Of a stretch of DNA of 8,976 nt, positions 1 to 6,514 are shown piece after piece. The notes under the pieces were generated by a model that worked only from the letters and a program-made list of their open reading frames with translations, had not been told where the DNA came from and ran no database searches. Every line of letters starts with the position of its first letter. The stretch's first letter is position 1. Origin of the DNA: an uncultured Sphingobium sp. (GTDB taxonomy: Bacteria > Pseudomonadota > Alphaproteobacteria > Sphingomonadales > Sphingomonadaceae); contig CAJYHD010000199.1 in NCBI GenBank assembly GCA_913773715.1, positions 1-8,976 of the forward strand, written 5' to 3'. The position numbers and the translations under genes were made by a program.

Positions 1-1
1 G

Positions 2-85
2 GACGAATGGCCTGCTACCCGCTGGGATGAACTCATGCCGTGGAACTGGCGGCCCAATCAGCAACCGATCGCCGCAGCCGCCTGA
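2..85 (+). CDS. IS66-family transposase (TnpC), C-terminal end only
   Basis: The reading frame is open from the window edge to a TGA at 83-85 and gives 27 residues, DEWPATRWDELMPWNWRP followed by NQQPIAAAA. The stretch resembling 'RxDELLPWNW' is typical of the extreme C-terminus of IS66-family transposases (the IS66 C-terminal domain). The catalytic DDE domain would lie to the left, outside the window. Two things support the call: the stop sits only 25 bp before a GTAA-type inverted-repeat end at 110, as expected for tnpC in IS66 elements, and an interrupted gene starts immediately after that end. Whether the element is intact cannot be judged from here. The family call rests on a short peptide recognised from memory. 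Confidence 0.72.
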   Translation, partial: DEWPATRWDELMPWNWRPNQQPIAAAA

Positions 86-90
86 TCTGC

Positions 91-110
91 GGTCTCCAGC
101 CCACGCTTAC
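91..110 (+). repeat. Right terminal inverted repeat of the IS66-type element
   Basis: Read outward on the minus strand from 110, the sequence starts GTAAGCGTGGGCTGGAGACC. IS66-family elements characteristically begin with GTAAGCG-like termini, so 110 is taken as the last base of the element. The next base, 111, re-enters the reading frame of the PhyH-like gene. The matching left repeat is outside the window. Confidence 0.65.
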
Positions 111-118
111 GATCCATC
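111..118. repeat. Predicted 8-bp target-site duplication (GATCCATC), one copy
   Basis: IS66-family insertions usually duplicate 8 bp of target. The eight bases directly outside the inferred IS end at 110 are GATCCATC. The partner copy should flank the left end of the element, which is not in the window, so this is a prediction from the boundary and not an observed repeat. Confidence 0.35.
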
Positions 119-643
119 CACCCCGCAGATCGATTTTCATTCCGACACCTTCCACCCTTCAATGAAGGCCTGGCTGTTTCTGGAGGATGTCGAGGTTTGC
201 CACCGGCCCCTTCGCCTACGTCAAAGGCTCCCATCAGTTTACACCGGCCAGGCTGGATTGGGAACGGCAGCGCAGCCTGAGCGTAGGCACTGGAGATTGC
301 AGATTGTCGGCGCGCGTTTCCTTCCGCGTGGTACCCGCCGAACTCGACCAGATGGGTCTGCCTTGACCCACAGCATTCGCCGTTCCCGCGGACACCCCCG
401 TTGTGGCAGACACGTTTGGCTTTTCATGCCCTGACGCAGGCCGATACGCCAGCGGCTCGCATCGAAATTGGGGCTTACGGCCGACGCAATCCGTTTCGTC
501 CGACACCCGGCGGCGACATCTGGCAGAGCCTCAAGTTGGCCGACCACCGGGTGCCATTCCGCTGGTGGCTGGGCGACAGGCTCGATCCCATCTTCCGACA
601 GCAGTAGAAGCCCGCTGACATCAAGGGCATCGCGACCGACTAG
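111..643 (+). pseudogene. Phytanoyl-CoA dioxygenase (PhyH)-like gene remnant, 5'-truncated by the IS element, frameshifted
   Basis: Joining three frames rebuilds the C-terminal part of a PhyH-type Fe(II)/2-oxoglutarate oxygenase. Frame 3 (111-194) gives DPSTPQIDFHSDTFHPSMKAW then LFLEDVE, with the HxD iron-binding motif in FHSD. Frame 1 (196-about 423) gives GPFAYVKGSHQFTPARLDWE, later LSARVSF and VVADTFGF. Frame 2 (422-643) gives FHALTQ, then ARIEIGAYGRRNPFRP, where the His is a likely distal iron ligand and the Arg a likely 2-oxoglutarate contact. Lesions are a net +1 near 195, TGA at 364-366, +1 in a T run at 421-424 (TTTT for TTT), and TAG at 605-607. The TAG probably replaces a Trp, because the frame then continues KPADIKGIATD to a second TAG at 641-643. 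The 5' half is missing; the IS end at 110 abuts it in frame. With four lesions in 0.5 kb and intact genes elsewhere, sequencing error is unlikely. The substrate is unknown. Confidence 0.8.
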
Positions 644-655
644 ACCGCCTGGTTT

Positions 656-1378
656 TCAGCCGAAGAGCGTCAGCAGCCCGACATGCTGATCGACAATCCC
701 CTCATAGATCATCTTGCCAGCCACATAGACGATGACCGCCAGGCCGACATAGGCGATCCACCGAAACCGCTCGATATATTTGGCGATGATGTTGGCGGCT
801 ATGCCCATCAGCGCGACCGAGAGGATCAGGCCGATGATAAGGATGCCGGGATGCTCGCGCGCCGCTCCAGCGACCGCCAGCACATTGTCGAGGCTCATCG
901 ACACGTCGGCGACGGCGACGGCCCAGGCAGCGGCTGCAAAGCTCTTTGCCGGGCGCACTCCCGATATGTCATCATTTCTGCTGTCGTGCGGCGTGTCCCC
1001 GCCACGCGCAGGATGCAGTTCGCGCCACATCTTCCAGCTGACCCACAGCAGCAGCACGCCACCGGCCAGGATCAGGCCGACGATCTGCATCAGCTGACTG
1101 ACGACGAGGGCAAAGCCGATCCGCAACACCAGAGCCGCGATGATGCCGATCAGGATCACTCGCTGGCGCTGCCGGGCGGGCAAGCCAGCTGCCAGCGCGC
1201 CCACCACGATCGCGTTGTCGCCCGCCAGCAGCACGTCGATCATCAGCACCTGCGCAAAGGCAGCCAGCGCCGACGGCGACGTGATGTTGCTGAAATCCGC
1301 GACAATGTGCGCCCAGATGTCGGCCGGTGATCCGAGTGCAGGCGCAGCGGCCGCAGCGGAAGCAAAAAGATCGATCAT
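656..1378 (-). CDS. TerC-family integral membrane protein (probable metal-ion exporter)
   Basis: The product is 240 residues from the ATG at 1378. It is very hydrophobic, with about six or seven predicted membrane segments (roughly 39-65, 74-94, 97-118, 147-171, 179-200, 205-225) and a short polar loop at about 120-147 dividing it into two halves. Each half carries the acidic signature of the TerC family: DVLLAGDNAIVVG near 48-60 and DVSMSLDNVLAVAG near 158-171. These paired Asp/Asn motifs suggest an internal two-fold repeat lining an ion path. Characterised relatives (for example E. coli Alx and Bacillus YkoY) affect manganese export; tellurite resistance is the historical name only. The gene starts about 22 bp after the rho stop on the same strand, so it is probably co-transcribed with rho. 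A TTG at 1387 would add MPG. A GGAG at 1392-1395 lies 4 nt from the TTG and 13 nt from the ATG, so the start is uncertain. Confidence 0.88.
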   Translation of the reverse strand: MIDLFASAAAAAPALGSPADIWAHIVADFSNITSPSALAAFAQVLMIDVLLAGDNAIVVGALAAGLPARQRQRVILIGIIAALVLRIGFALVVSQLMQIVGLILAGGVLLLWVSWKMWRELHPARGGDTPHDSRNDDISGVRPAKSFAAAAWAVAVADVSMSLDNVLAVAGAAREHPGILIIGLILSVALMGIAANIIAKYIERFRWIAYVGLAVIVYVAGKMIYEGIVDQHVGLLTLFG

Positions 1379-1400
1379 GCCGGGCAAACGTCTCCGCCGC

Positions 1401-2657
1401 TTACTGGTTCATCGAGTCGAAGAAGTCCTCGTTTGTCTTGGAGTCCTTCATTTTGTCGAGCAGGAATTCCATCGCGTCAATTGTGCCCATCTGCATCAAG
1501 ATGCGGCGCAGCACCCACATCTTGCTGAGCTTGGCCTTGTCGACCAGCAGCTCTTCCTTGCGCGTGCCGGACTTGCCGACGTCCAGCGCGGGGAAGATCC
1601 GCTTGTCGGACACCTTGCGGTCCAGCACGATTTCCGAGTTACCGGTGCCCTTGAATTCTTCGAAGATGACTTCGTCCATGCGGCTACCCGTATCGATCAA
1701 AGCGGTGGCGATGATCGAAAGCGACCCACCCTCTTCCACATTGCGAGCCGCGCCGAAGAAGCGCTTGGGCCGCTGGAGCGCGTTGGCGTCGACGCCGCCC
1801 GTCAGTACCTTGCCCGACGACGGCACGACCGTATTGTAGGCGCGGCCAAGACGCGTAATCGAATCGAGCAGGATGACGACATCCTTCTTATGCTCGACCA
1901 GGCGCTTCGCCTTCTCGATCACCATTTCGGCAACCTGGACGTGACGCGTAGCGGGCTCGTCGAAAGTCGAGGACACGACTTCGCCGCGCACTGAGCGCTG
2001 CATGTCGGTCACCTCCTCGGGGCGCTCGTCGATGAGCAGCACGATCAGGAAGATTTCGGGATGATTGTCGGTGATCGCCTTGGCGATGTTCTGGAGCATC
2101 ACCGTCTTACCGACGCGCGGCGGCGCGACGATCAGCGTACGTTGGCCCTTACCCTGCGGCGACACGATGTCGATGACGCGCGCCGACTTGTCCTTGACCG
2201 TCGGATCGACGGTATCCAGCACCAACTTGCGGTCGGGATAGAGCGGCGTCAGATTGTCGAAGTTGACGCGATGACGGACCACATCGGGATCGTCGAAATT
2301 GATCGACAGAAGCTTGGTGAGGGCAAAATAGCGCTCGCCATCCTTTGGCGCGCGGATTTCGCCTTCCACCGTATCGCCGGTGCGCAAGCCGAAGCGGCGC
2401 ACCTGATTGGGCGAGACGTAAATATCATCAGGACCGGCAAGAAAGTTCGCTTCCGGGCTGCGCAGGAAGCCGAAGCCGTCGGGCAGCACCTCGATCGTGC
2501 CTTCGCCCATGATCTGCTCGCCGTTTTCCGCCTCGGCCTTGAGGATCGCGAACATCAGGTCCTGCTTGCGCAGGGTGGACGATCCCTCGACGCCGAGTTC
2601 TTCGGCCATGGTGACGAGGTCGGCGGGCGCCTTTTTCTTGAGGTCCTTGAGATGCAT
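1401..2657 (-). CDS. rho: Transcription termination factor Rho
   Basis: This is a hexameric RNA-dependent ATPase that releases RNA polymerase at Rho-dependent terminators. The protein has 418 residues against 419 in E. coli and aligns almost without gaps. Visible parts are the N-terminal helical domain (about 5-45), an OB-fold RNA-binding domain (about 50-118, with GFGFLRS and [19 protein letters not shown]), the P-loop APPRVGKT (178-185), the catalytic Glu in [14 protein letters not shown] (E211), Walker [12 protein letters not shown] (Asp265), the Q-loop region [13 protein letters not shown], the R-loop [10 protein letters not shown] (334-342), and the arginine finger in GKSGTRKEE (R366, same number as E. 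coli). E. coli PPKAGKT is PPRVGKT here, a conservative change. The start ATG at 2657 matches the usual N-terminus, but no good Shine-Dalgarno sequence precedes it. terC follows 3' on the same strand, where many alphaproteobacteria carry mnmE. Confidence 0.98.
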   Translation of the reverse strand: MHLKDLKKKAPADLVTMAEELGVEGSSTLRKQDLMFAILKAEAENGEQIMGEGTIEVLPDGFGFLRSPEANFLAGPDDIYVSPNQVRRFGLRTGDTVEGEIRAPKDGERYFALTKLLSINFDDPDVVRHRVNFDNLTPLYPDRKLVLDTVDPTVKDKSARVIDIVSPQGKGQRTLIVAPPRVGKTVMLQNIAKAITDNHPEIFLIVLLIDERPEEVTDMQRSVRGEVVSSTFDEPATRHVQVAEMVIEKAKRLVEHKKDVVILLDSITRLGRAYNTVVPSSGKVLTGGVDANALQRPKRFFGAARNVEEGGSLSIIATALIDTGSRMDEVIFEEFKGTGNSEIVLDRKVSDKRIFPALDVGKSGTRKEELLVDKAKLSKMWVLRRILMQMGTIDAMEFLLDKMKDSKTNEDFFDSMNQ

Positions 2658-2659
2658 TG

Positions 2660-2715
2660 CGAGTCGGGTCCGATAAGGAAGGGAGGAAAGATGCGCCGGA
2701 AAGGAAGGAAGGTGA
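2660..2715 (-). promoter_or_regulatory. Pyrimidine-rich rho leader, candidate rut-like autoregulatory region
   Basis: The rho leader transcript contains tracts such as CACCTTCCTTCCTTTCC and TTTCCTCCCTTCCTTATC (complement of about 2666-2711), rich in C and U and poor in G. Rho loads on unstructured C-rich RNA with YC dinucleotides, and E. coli rho is known to be autoregulated by premature Rho-dependent termination in its leader. The location and composition fit the same scheme. The tract contains CCTCC, the same sense as the 16S anti-Shine-Dalgarno, so it cannot serve as a ribosome binding site. Function is inferred. Confidence 0.35.
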
Positions 2716-2769
2716 CCAGTCGATTGCCGATCGAGTCCCGCTCCGGACGGACGGGATGATTAGGGTAGC

Positions 2770-2798
2770 GTTTAACGATGCAGACGGTTCCCCGTCAA
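2770..2798 (-). promoter_or_regulatory. Candidate sigma70-type promoter for rho
   Basis: On the minus strand, TTGACG (2793-2798) is followed after 17 bp by TTAAAC (2770-2775). The -35 matches consensus at five of six positions, the -10 at only three. Transcription would start near 2763 and give a leader of about 105 nt before the rho ATG. A 5-bp hairpin (GACGG at 2783-2787 with CCGTC at 2792-2796) overlaps the spacer and the -35. This is an inference from motif and spacing only. Confidence 0.35.
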
Positions 2799-2837
2799 GA
2801 CGATACCCCACACCCCGATGCGAATTTCCCCTCTCCG

Positions 2838-2864
2838 CGACATGTCGTTGCGCTAGTGCGACGA
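2838..2864. promoter_or_regulatory. Palindrome cluster upstream of the protease gene, possible operator
   Basis: A perfect 10-bp palindrome CGACATGTCG lies at 2838-2847. It overlaps an imperfect 20-bp inverted repeat at 2845-2864 (TCGTTGCGC / GTGCGACGA around a central CTAG; 16 of 20 positions symmetrical). The cluster lies just upstream of the candidate extended -10 at 2875, where a regulator could act on the protease promoter. No known binding motif was recognised. Confidence 0.3.
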
Positions 2865-2874
2865 TGCCCTTTCA

Positions 2875-2883
2875 TGATATGAT
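2875..2883 (+). promoter_or_regulatory. Extended -10 promoter for the aspartic protease gene
   Basis: TGATATGAT fits the extended -10 form TGnTATAAT with one mismatch. No convincing -35 lies 16-18 bp upstream, which an extended -10 can tolerate. Transcription would start near 2890, giving a leader of about 17 nt that still contains the Shine-Dalgarno sequence AGAGGA (2894-2899), 7 nt before the ATG at 2907. Confidence 0.4.
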
Positions 2884-2906
2884 GCGGCAAAAGAGAGGAT
2901 GCGGTT

Positions 2907-3866
2907 ATGGCAAGGCTTCAAGCCTGCGGAGCGCTGATGCTGGCGATGCTGGCAAGTCCGTTGTGCGCCCAGGACGCGCCGCTCGATCCCGCAGTTCCGC
3001 CCATCGTCACGCCGACCGCTTCTCCGGGTGACAACCGGGTCAGCATACCGATCCGCATCGACGGGAAAGGGCCATGGAATTTCATCATCGATACCGGGTC
3101 GCAGCGCACTGTCATTGCCAGCAACCTCGCCCGGCAACTTGCCCTGGCGCCCCGCCAGGCAGTCACGATCATCAGCATGACAGGCCGGTCAGAGGCGAGC
3201 ACGGTCGCCGTGCCAAAGCTTGATTTTGCCGGCGGTACGATCGACGCATTCGATGCGCCGGTTTTGGAGGCCGACAATCTCGGTGCGGCGGGATTGCTCG
3301 GTCTCGACACGTTTCACGGGAAACGCGTGACACTCAATTTCCGCAGCAACCGGATGGAGATCGCCGCCAGTCGATCAACGCGCCCAAGGGCTGACCCGGA
3401 CACGATCGTCGTCGAAGCCAAGCGCCGCAGAGGCCAACTCATCCTGCTCGATTCCGAAGTGAACGGCATGCGCGTCGCTGTCATGCTCGATACCGGCAGC
3501 GATTTCAGCATCGGCAACATCGCGCTCCGCGACCGGCTGATCGCCAAGAAACGCACATCCGAATTGTTGACGGCGACCCTGCGAAGCGTGACGGGCGGCC
3601 AGTTGATCGGGCAGGTGACCCGGATCAAGTCGGTGCGGATGGGTCGCGTAAATCTCAACGGCGTCCCAGTTCTCTTCAGCGACGCCAGCCCGTTCGCCGA
3701 ACTCGGCCTTCGGGATAAACCTGCCCTGCTGCTCGGGATTAGCGCGCTGCGCCTGTTCGATCGCGTCGCCATCGACTTCGGGCGAGGCAAGGTCGATTTC
3801 CTGATGCCGGACACCAGCGAGATCGACGGCAAACGCTATGCAGGCGGCGGGTCGCCTACGGGTTAG
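2907..3866 (+). CDS. Secreted two-lobed retropepsin-like aspartic protease
   Basis: The product has 319 residues. Residues 1 to about 21 form a signal peptide (basic start, hydrophobic core LMLAMLASPL, likely cleavage near CA/QD), so a periplasmic location is expected. The mature part contains two copies of a retropepsin-like half. The first has FIIDTGSQRTVI (Asp62) and the closing AAGLLGLDTF (127-136). The second has VMLDTGSDFSIG (Asp195) and ALLLGISALRLF (273-284), followed by the hallmark strand pattern VAIDFGRGKVDF. Both catalytic DTG motifs are intact, so one chain could form a complete two-Asp active site, as in pepsin, without dimerising. Bacterial relatives include periplasmic aspartyl proteases such as Caulobacter PerP; no specific substrate can be assigned. 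The start is supported by AGAGGA 7 nt upstream. The gene is divergent from rho and its 3' end overlaps the PBP gene by 11 bp. Confidence 0.85.
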   Translation: MARLQACGALMLAMLASPLCAQDAPLDPAVPPIVTPTASPGDNRVSIPIRIDGKGPWNFIIDTGSQRTVIASNLARQLALAPRQAVTIISMTGRSEASTVAVPKLDFAGGTIDAFDAPVLEADNLGAAGLLGLDTFHGKRVTLNFRSNRMEIAASRSTRPRADPDTIVVEAKRRRGQLILLDSEVNGMRVAVMLDTGSDFSIGNIALRDRLIAKKRTSELLTATLRSVTGGQLIGQVTRIKSVRMGRVNLNGVPVLFSDASPFAELGLRDKPALLLGISALRLFDRVAIDFGRGKVDFLMPDTSEIDGKRYAGGGSPTG

Positions 3867-5943
3867 GCTGACCCGAGGGCAGCGGGCGCTGACGCTGCCG
3901 GTCGCGACCCAGCACATTGTCGATCCACTGCTGGTCTATCCGGGGGGGCGGCAGACGGTCCTGCGGATCGACGGCATCGGTTTGCGCGTCGTCGGACTCT
4001 TCGCGTTGCGGCTGGGTGCGTTCGAGCGGCAGGCCGTTTTCGTCCACCATCATGCCGCTGGCCGATCCGTTGTCCGGGTTGCCATAATAGGCTTCCTCGT
4101 CCGGTTCGAGCTGCCATTCGGGCAAAGTCACCTGCGTCTCGAACTGTTCGACGGGCCGCTTGGCGACGGCGACCTTCATATAATCGGCAAAGGCGCGGGC
4201 AGGCGCGCGGCCGCCCTGCAATCCGCCAACCACGTGCGCATCGTCCCGCCCCATCCAGACGCCGGTCGTGATCCCGCTCGAAAAGCCCAGGAAGTAGCCA
4301 TCCTTGTTACTGGTCGTCGTGCCGGTCTTCCCTGCAACCGGGCGTCCAATTTGCGCTGCCCTGCCGGTACCGGTCGATACGGCTGTTTGCATGAGGTCGG
4401 TCATGCCGGCAGCGACCCAAGGCGCTACCAGCACGCGGCTGGTATCATCCTGATGCTGGTAGAGCAGACGCCCGTCCGCTGTCGTCACCTTGGTAATGCC
4501 ATAGGGCGTGACCGCGATCCCCTTGCGTGCGATCGAGGCGACGGCGCGCGTCATGTCGATCAGCCGCACGTCCGACGTTCCCAGCACCATGGAAGGATGC
4601 GTATTGACCGGCGTCGATATGCCAAAGCGCCGTGCCATGTCGGCGACTGCCGGAAAACCGACCTCAACTCCCAGCTTCGCCGCGACGGTGTTGATCGAGT
4701 AGGCGAAGGCCGTACGTATGTCGATATCACCGGCAAAACGCCGGTTGGCGTTACGGGGACTCCAGCCATTGATCGTCACCGGCTCGTCCGTGATACCGGT
4801 GTCGGGCGTATAGCCCGCTTCCAGCGCGGCCATATAGACGAAAATCTTCCACGCCGAACCCGGCTGGCGTGTCGCCGTCGTCGCGCGATTATAGTTGGAT
4901 GTCACATAGTCCAGACCACCCACCATCGCCCGCACCGCCCCGTCGCGGTCCAGGCTCACCAGGGCGCCCTGCGTCCCCTTGGGAACATTGGCCTGAACGG
5001 CGCCGGTCGCCGCGCGCTGCATCGACAGGTCGATCGTCGTATAGACGTCAAGCGGCTCGATCTTCTCATCGATCAGCACATCGAGCTGCGGCAAGGCCCA
5101 GTCGGTGAAGTAGCGCACGCTGTTTTGCGGCGGTTCCGGCGCGAGCTTCACCGCCTCGACATTGGCGTCGGCCCGTTCGGCAGCGCTGATCTTGCCATTC
5201 TCTTCCATCAGGTCGAGCACGACGCCCGCTCGCCCGATCGCCGCTTCCGCGTCGGCGGTCGGCGAATAGCTGGATGGGGCTTTCACGAGGCCCGCGATGA
5301 TCGCCGCTTCGGGCAAGCGCAACTGCGTGGCGGGATGGCCGAAGAATTTCCGGCTCGCCGCGTCGATGCCATACGCGCCGCCACCGAAATAGACCTTGTT
5401 CAGATAGAGTTCGAGGATCTGCCGCTTGGAGAATTTCCGCTCCAGCGCCATCGCCAGCACCATCTCGCGAACCTTGCGACCCCAACTATAACTGTTGTTG
5501 AGGAAGATGTTGCGCGCCACCTGCTGCGTGATGGTGGACGCACCCTGCAAGCGCCGCCCACTGCCGCGCCGTTCGATCGCGACCCAGGCGGCGCGCGCCA
5601 TGCCGACCGGATCGACGCCGGGGTGCAGATAGAAACGCTTGTCTTCGGTCGAGATCATGGCGTCCGTCATGACCTGTGGTATCTGGTCATAGTCGAGCCA
5701 ACGGCCATAGCTCGGCCCCAGCGAGACGATGACGCTGCCGTCTGCGGCATGAACGCGGATCATCTGGCCGTTAGGCGATGACCGCAGGCTCTGATAGTCG
5801 GGCAGTGACTGCATCGCGATCACCACTGCGATCACGATCGCCAACACTCCCGCGACCGCTGCCGCCGCGCCGATCTTCAGCACGCGCAGTGTCCAAATTC
5901 TGGCGCGCCCATGCGCGCCCTTGCTCTTGCCTGATCGTGCCAT
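3856..5943 (-). CDS. Bifunctional class A penicillin-binding protein (PBP1A-like: glycosyltransferase and transpeptidase)
   Basis: This 695-residue enzyme polymerises lipid II and cross-links peptidoglycan at the outer face of the inner membrane. It has a short basic cytoplasmic tail (1-20) and one membrane anchor (about 21-45). The GT51 glycosyltransferase domain (about 60-235) carries catalytic Glu100 in STEDKRFYLHPGVD, then GASTITQQVARN (134-145) and ERKFSKRQILELYLNKVYFG. The transpeptidase domain (about 300-595) has the full set of active-site motifs: RQPGSAWK with nucleophile Ser363 and Lys366, SIN (416-418), and KTGT (539-542). A hydrophilic C-terminal tail of about 100 residues, first acidic then rich in Arg, Gln and Pro, looks disordered. 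The length fits the shorter class A PBPs; no OB-fold insert of the long PBP1A type is evident, so PBP1A-like, PBP1C-like or PbpC naming is left open. A 129-bp gap with a terminator separates it from msrB. Confidence 0.95.
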   Translation of the reverse strand: MARSGKSKGAHGRARIWTLRVLKIGAAAAVAGVLAIVIAVVIAMQSLPDYQSLRSSPNGQMIRVHAADGSVIVSLGPSYGRWLDYDQIPQVMTDAMISTEDKRFYLHPGVDPVGMARAAWVAIERRGSGRRLQGASTITQQVARNIFLNNSYSWGRKVREMVLAMALERKFSKRQILELYLNKVYFGGGAYGIDAASRKFFGHPATQLRLPEAAIIAGLVKAPSSYSPTADAEAAIGRAGVVLDLMEENGKISAAERADANVEAVKLAPEPPQNSVRYFTDWALPQLDVLIDEKIEPLDVYTTIDLSMQRAATGAVQANVPKGTQGALVSLDRDGAVRAMVGGLDYVTSNYNRATTATRQPGSAWKIFVYMAALEAGYTPDTGITDEPVTINGWSPRNANRRFAGDIDIRTAFAYSINTVAAKLGVEVGFPAVADMARRFGISTPVNTHPSMVLGTSDVRLIDMTRAVASIARKGIAVTPYGITKVTTADGRLLYQHQDDTSRVLVAPWVAAGMTDLMQTAVSTGTGRAAQIGRPVAGKTGTTTSNKDGYFLGFSSGITTGVWMGRDDAHVVGGLQGGRAPARAFADYMKVAVAKRPVEQFETQVTLPEWQLEPDEEAYYGNPDNGSASGMMVDENGLPLERTQPQREESDDAQTDAVDPQDRLPPPRIDQQWIDNVLGRDRQRQRPLPSGQPNP

Positions 5944-6006
5944 CTGTGCCGCTTCGGATACGCGCTAATCCCGGCCCCTGCCAGACGAAATCACGCGGCC
6001 CGGCCT

Positions 6007-6040
6007 GAAAAAGCAATTGGCCGCCTCCATGGAGACGGCC
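6007..6040 (-). terminator. Rho-independent-type terminator after msrB
   Basis: On the minus strand, GGCCGTCTCC and GGAGGCGGCC (6019-6040) form a ten-pair stem with one G-U pair; the centre is the palindrome CTCCATGGAG, so the real loop is about 4 nt. After AATTGC comes a run of five T (complement of 6008-6012). The U tract begins 6 nt past the stem, so it is not a textbook terminator. Its place, 32 bp past the msrB stop and before the PBP gene, supports the role of closing the leuS-lptE-holA-msrB run. Confidence 0.55.
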
Positions 6041-6072
6041 GGCTGATCCTGGGATGAACGAAGCGAACGAAC

Positions 6073-6483
6073 TCAGTTCGTCGCCTCGTCCTCGCGCGGC
6101 TTGAAGTCGAGGCTGGCGCTGTTCATGCAATAGCGCAAGCCGTTGACACCCGGACCATCGGGGAAGACATGACCCAGATGCCCTTCGCACGTGGCGCAGC
6201 GCACTTCCGTGCGGATCATGCCATGGCTCGCGTCGCGCAGTTCCTCGACCGCGTCGATATCGACCGGCGCGGTGAAGCTCGGCCAGCCCGAGCCGCTGTC
6301 ATATTTCTCGTCGGAATCGAACAACTCCGCGCCACAGCCCGCACAATAATAAGCACCGTCGGCCTTGTTGGCGTTATATTTACCGGTGAAGGCACGTTCG
6401 GTACCCGCCTCACGCAGCACATGAAATTGTTCGGGGGAAAGGCGCTTGCGCCATTCCTCTTCGGTCAGGTTCAGCTTGTCCAT
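6073..6483 (-). CDS. msrB: Peptide-methionine (R)-S-oxide reductase
   Basis: This enzyme repairs the R-epimer of methionine sulfoxide in proteins using thioredoxin-type reductant. From the ATG at 6483 the product has 136 residues, normal for a single-domain MsrB. Two CxxC pairs bind structural zinc: CAGC (Cys47, Cys50) and CATC (Cys96, Cys99). Other signatures are [22 protein letters not shown] and the catalytic Cys119 in RYCMNSASL. There is no signal peptide, so it is cytoplasmic. Homologues typically begin just before the '[24 protein letters not shown]' segment, which favours 6483; an upstream in-frame ATG at 6507 would add eight residues (MGRAHIAA). Neither start has a clear Shine-Dalgarno sequence. 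It follows holA by 31 bp (7 bp from the longer start), probably in one transcript, and is followed by a hairpin terminator. Confidence 0.95.
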   Translation of the reverse strand: MDKLNLTEEEWRKRLSPEQFHVLREAGTERAFTGKYNANKADGAYYCAGCGAELFDSDEKYDSGSGWPSFTAPVDIDAVEELRDASHGMIRTEVRCATCEGHLGHVFPDGPGVNGLRYCMNSASLDFKPREDEATN

Positions 6484-6514
6484 GGCGGCAATATGGGCGC
6501 GGCCCATGTCGCGA

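Noticed and set aside
27..434. 135-codon plus-strand frame starting at 27 as a gene
   Set aside because: It begins inside the IS66 transposase end, crosses the IS boundary, matches PhyH only for 111-194 and is out of frame afterwards.
239..547. Minus-strand frames opposite the PhyH remnant
   Set aside because: No recognisable motif; the conserved PhyH blocks are clearly on the plus strand.
600..660. Intrinsic terminator for the rho-terC transcript
   Set aside because: No G+C-rich hairpin with a following T run was found on the minus strand just past the terC stop.
2061..2759. 232-codon plus-strand frame opposite rho
   Set aside because: Shadow of rho; it runs into the rho leader and has no domain or clear ribosome binding site.
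3838..5781. 647-codon open frame on the plus strand opposite the PBP gene
   Set aside because: Its composition (Arg/His/Gly-rich, no recognisable domain) is that of an antisense shadow in high-GC DNA, while the opposite strand encodes a full class A PBP with every catalytic motif.
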